6,214 nt of DNA from Gammaproteobacteria bacterium (GTDB lineage Bacteria > Pseudomonadota > Gammaproteobacteria > Thiohalobacterales > Thiohalobacteraceae): the NCBI GenBank assembly GCA_016214925.1, contig JACRMO010000133.1:1-6214 (forward strand), given 5' to 3'. The translations under genes were made by a program, and so were the position numbers. Below, in pieces: positions 5,092 to 6,214 of this stretch (positions are counted from its first letter, which is position 1; each line of letters opens with the position of its first letter). A model generated the notes under the pieces. The model made no database searches. It had not been told where the DNA came from and was given only the letters and a program-made list of their open reading frames with translations.

Positions 5092-5904
5092 TCAGAAGCA
5101 ATGCTCCTGCGCGGGAAAGCTGCAATCCTTCACCGCCCGCACATAAGCCTGCACGGCTGCCTGGATGCTGGTTTGTCCGACCATGAAATCGCGGGAAAAC
5201 TTCGGCCGTTTGCCGGGCGTGATGCCCAACATGTCCTGCAACACCAGCACCTGCCCGTCGCAATCGGGACCGGCGCCGATGCCGATCACCGGCATGCTCA
5301 CGGCGCGGGTGATCTCGCGCGCGAGTTCCGCGGGCACGCATTCCAACACCAACAGCGCCGCGCCCGCGGATTCAAGTCCGCGCGCGTCTTCCAGCATGGC
5401 ATGCGCATCTTCGCGCTCGCGGCCCTGCACGCGATAACCGCCCAGTTGATGCACCGATTGCGGTAACAGACCGAGGTGGCCGCACACGGGAATGCCCTGC
5501 GCGGTCAAGTCATGCACGATCTCGACGATGCGCGCGCCGCCTTCGAGCTTGACCATCTGCGCGCCGCCTTCGCGCATCAAGCGCGCGGCGTTGGCCAGGG
5601 CCTCGCGCACGTTCGGATAGGTCATGAACGGCATATCGACCACGCGCAACGCACGCCGGGCACCGCGCGCGACACAGGCGCCGTGATAGATCATTTCATC
5701 CAGCGTCACCGGCAGCGTCGATTCCTTGCCCTGTATCACCATGCCCAGCGAATCGCCGACGATGATGAGGTCCACGCCGGCCTGATCGAGCAGGTTGGCG
5801 CAGGTCGCGTCATAGGCGGTCAGACAGGCGATCTTCTCACCGCTCTGCTTCAGGCGCTCAAGCGTGGCGCGGGTGACGGGCTGGTCGAGAGTATGTGTGC
5901 TCAT
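5092..5904 (-). CDS. panB: 3-methyl-2-oxobutanoate hydroxymethyltransferase (ketopantoate hydroxymethyltransferase)
   Basis: PanB moves a one-carbon unit from 5,10-methylenetetrahydrofolate to 2-oxoisovalerate, making ketopantoate, the first committed step to pantothenate. The 270-residue protein is slightly longer than E. coli PanB (264) and colinear with it. Key blocks are LTAYDATCA (28-36), VGDSLGMVIQGKESTLPVT (49-67), VDMPFMTY (89-96), MVKLEGG (117-123), PVCGHLGLLPQSV (139-151), GGYRVQGR (155-162), VLECVP (186-191) and PVIGIGAG (205-212). Asp51, Asp90 and Glu121 correspond to the Mg2+ ligands Asp45, Asp84 and Glu114 of E. coli, and Glu188 to catalytic Glu181. It ends FPAQEHCF, like the usual family C-terminus. 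The enzyme is cytoplasmic and usually decameric. The ATG at 5904 lies 35 bp after the kinase stop; upstream purines (GGGA) are distant, so the ribosome binding site is weak. It likely shares a transcript with the kinase and panC. Confidence 0.97.
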   Translation of the reverse strand: MSTHTLDQPVTRATLERLKQSGEKIACLTAYDATCANLLDQAGVDLIIVGDSLGMVIQGKESTLPVTLDEMIYHGACVARGARRALRVVDMPFMTYPNVREALANAARLMREGGAQMVKLEGGARIVEIVHDLTAQGIPVCGHLGLLPQSVHQLGGYRVQGREREDAHAMLEDARGLESAGAALLVLECVPAELAREITRAVSMPVIGIGAGPDCDGQVLVLQDMLGITPGKRPKFSRDFMVGQTSIQAAVQAYVRAVKDCSFPAQEHCF

Positions 5905-5939
5905 GGCTTAAATCCCGAGACGGCGGAATGCCGCACAGT

Positions 5940-6214
5940 CTACAGCGAAACCGGCATGGGGTTGAAATAATGCCGGCCGGTCTTGACGCGTTCGATCTGC
6001 GCGAGCAGTTCCTGGTAGGCCGCATCGCTGTTGACCAGATCGACGTGGGCGGCATTGACGATCAACAGCGGCGCGGCATCGTAGTCGTGGAAAAAACGGG
6101 CATAGCCTTGCGACAAGCGATCCAGATAGGTGCTGTCGATATGCTGCTCATAATTGATGCCGCGCTTGGCAATACGATTGAGCAAGGTGTCGACCGGCGC
6201 CTGGAGATAGATCA
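5940..6214 (-). CDS. deoxynucleoside kinase family protein, C-terminal 90 residues; runs off the right edge
   Basis: The visible part begins with IYLQAPVDTLLNRIAKRG at the window edge, continues with INYEQHIDSTYLDRLSQGY, ARFFHDYDAAPLLIVNAAHVD and ends with TGRHYFNPMPVSL; the stop is TAG at 5942-5940. The pattern YLxAPxxxLLxRIxxRGxxYE followed by YLxxLxxxYxxFF and a short PLLIVNA strand is typical of the dNK family (deoxyadenosine/deoxyguanosine kinase-like), in which the first arginines form the lid over ATP. Such enzymes phosphorylate deoxynucleosides to the monophosphate using ATP, for nucleotide salvage. The P-loop and the start lie outside the window. In many Gammaproteobacteria a gene of this family lies just upstream of panB, often after folK, which agrees with the arrangement here. 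Substrate preference cannot be told from this fragment. The TTG at 6185 is internal and not a real start. Confidence 0.88.
   Translation of the reverse strand, partial: IYLQAPVDTLLNRIAKRGINYEQHIDSTYLDRLSQGYARFFHDYDAAPLLIVNAAHVDLVNSDAAYQELLAQIERVKTGRHYFNPMPVSL

Overview
The window is GC-rich, densely coded proteobacterial DNA. The gene order deoxynucleoside kinase-panB-panC-panD and the protein sequences fit a gammaproteobacterium best, but this is an inference from synteny and family resemblance, not a phylogenetic placement. No tRNA, rRNA, CRISPR array, transposase or phage gene is visible.

Left block (1-1597, minus strand): the start of an alpha-E (DUF403) gene, and upstream of it a complete circularly permuted type 2 ATP-grasp gene. 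The stop and start codons overlap by one base (TGATG), so the two are translationally coupled. This is the widespread two-gene core of a putative peptide-ligase/amide-forming system whose product is unknown; the rest of the operon lies beyond base 1.

Spacer (1598-1964): 367 bp between divergent genes, with no credible gene. It holds a 6-bp hairpin and, in a local AT-rich patch about 90 bp before the next gene, an imperfect dyad over a possible -10 box. The dyad resembles an NsrR/Rrf2-type operator.

Middle block (1965-3594, plus strand): an HPP-family membrane protein with a long soluble C-terminal extension, followed 22 bp later by a two-CBS-domain protein with a strong ribosome binding site. 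HPP and CBS domains are fused in many bacteria; here they are two genes, and both proteins carry a similar helical segment of about 33 residues.

Right block (3665-6214, minus strand, convergent with the CBS gene): the C-terminus of a deoxynucleoside kinase, then panB, panC and panD. PanB makes ketopantoate, the usual substrate for ketopantoate reductase (not in the window); PanD makes beta-alanine from aspartate; PanC joins pantoate and beta-alanine to give pantothenate, the precursor of coenzyme A. Two oddities stand out: PanD has Asp where the catalytic Tyr58 is expected, and a perfect 28-bp inverted repeat sits between panB and panC just ahead of the panC start.
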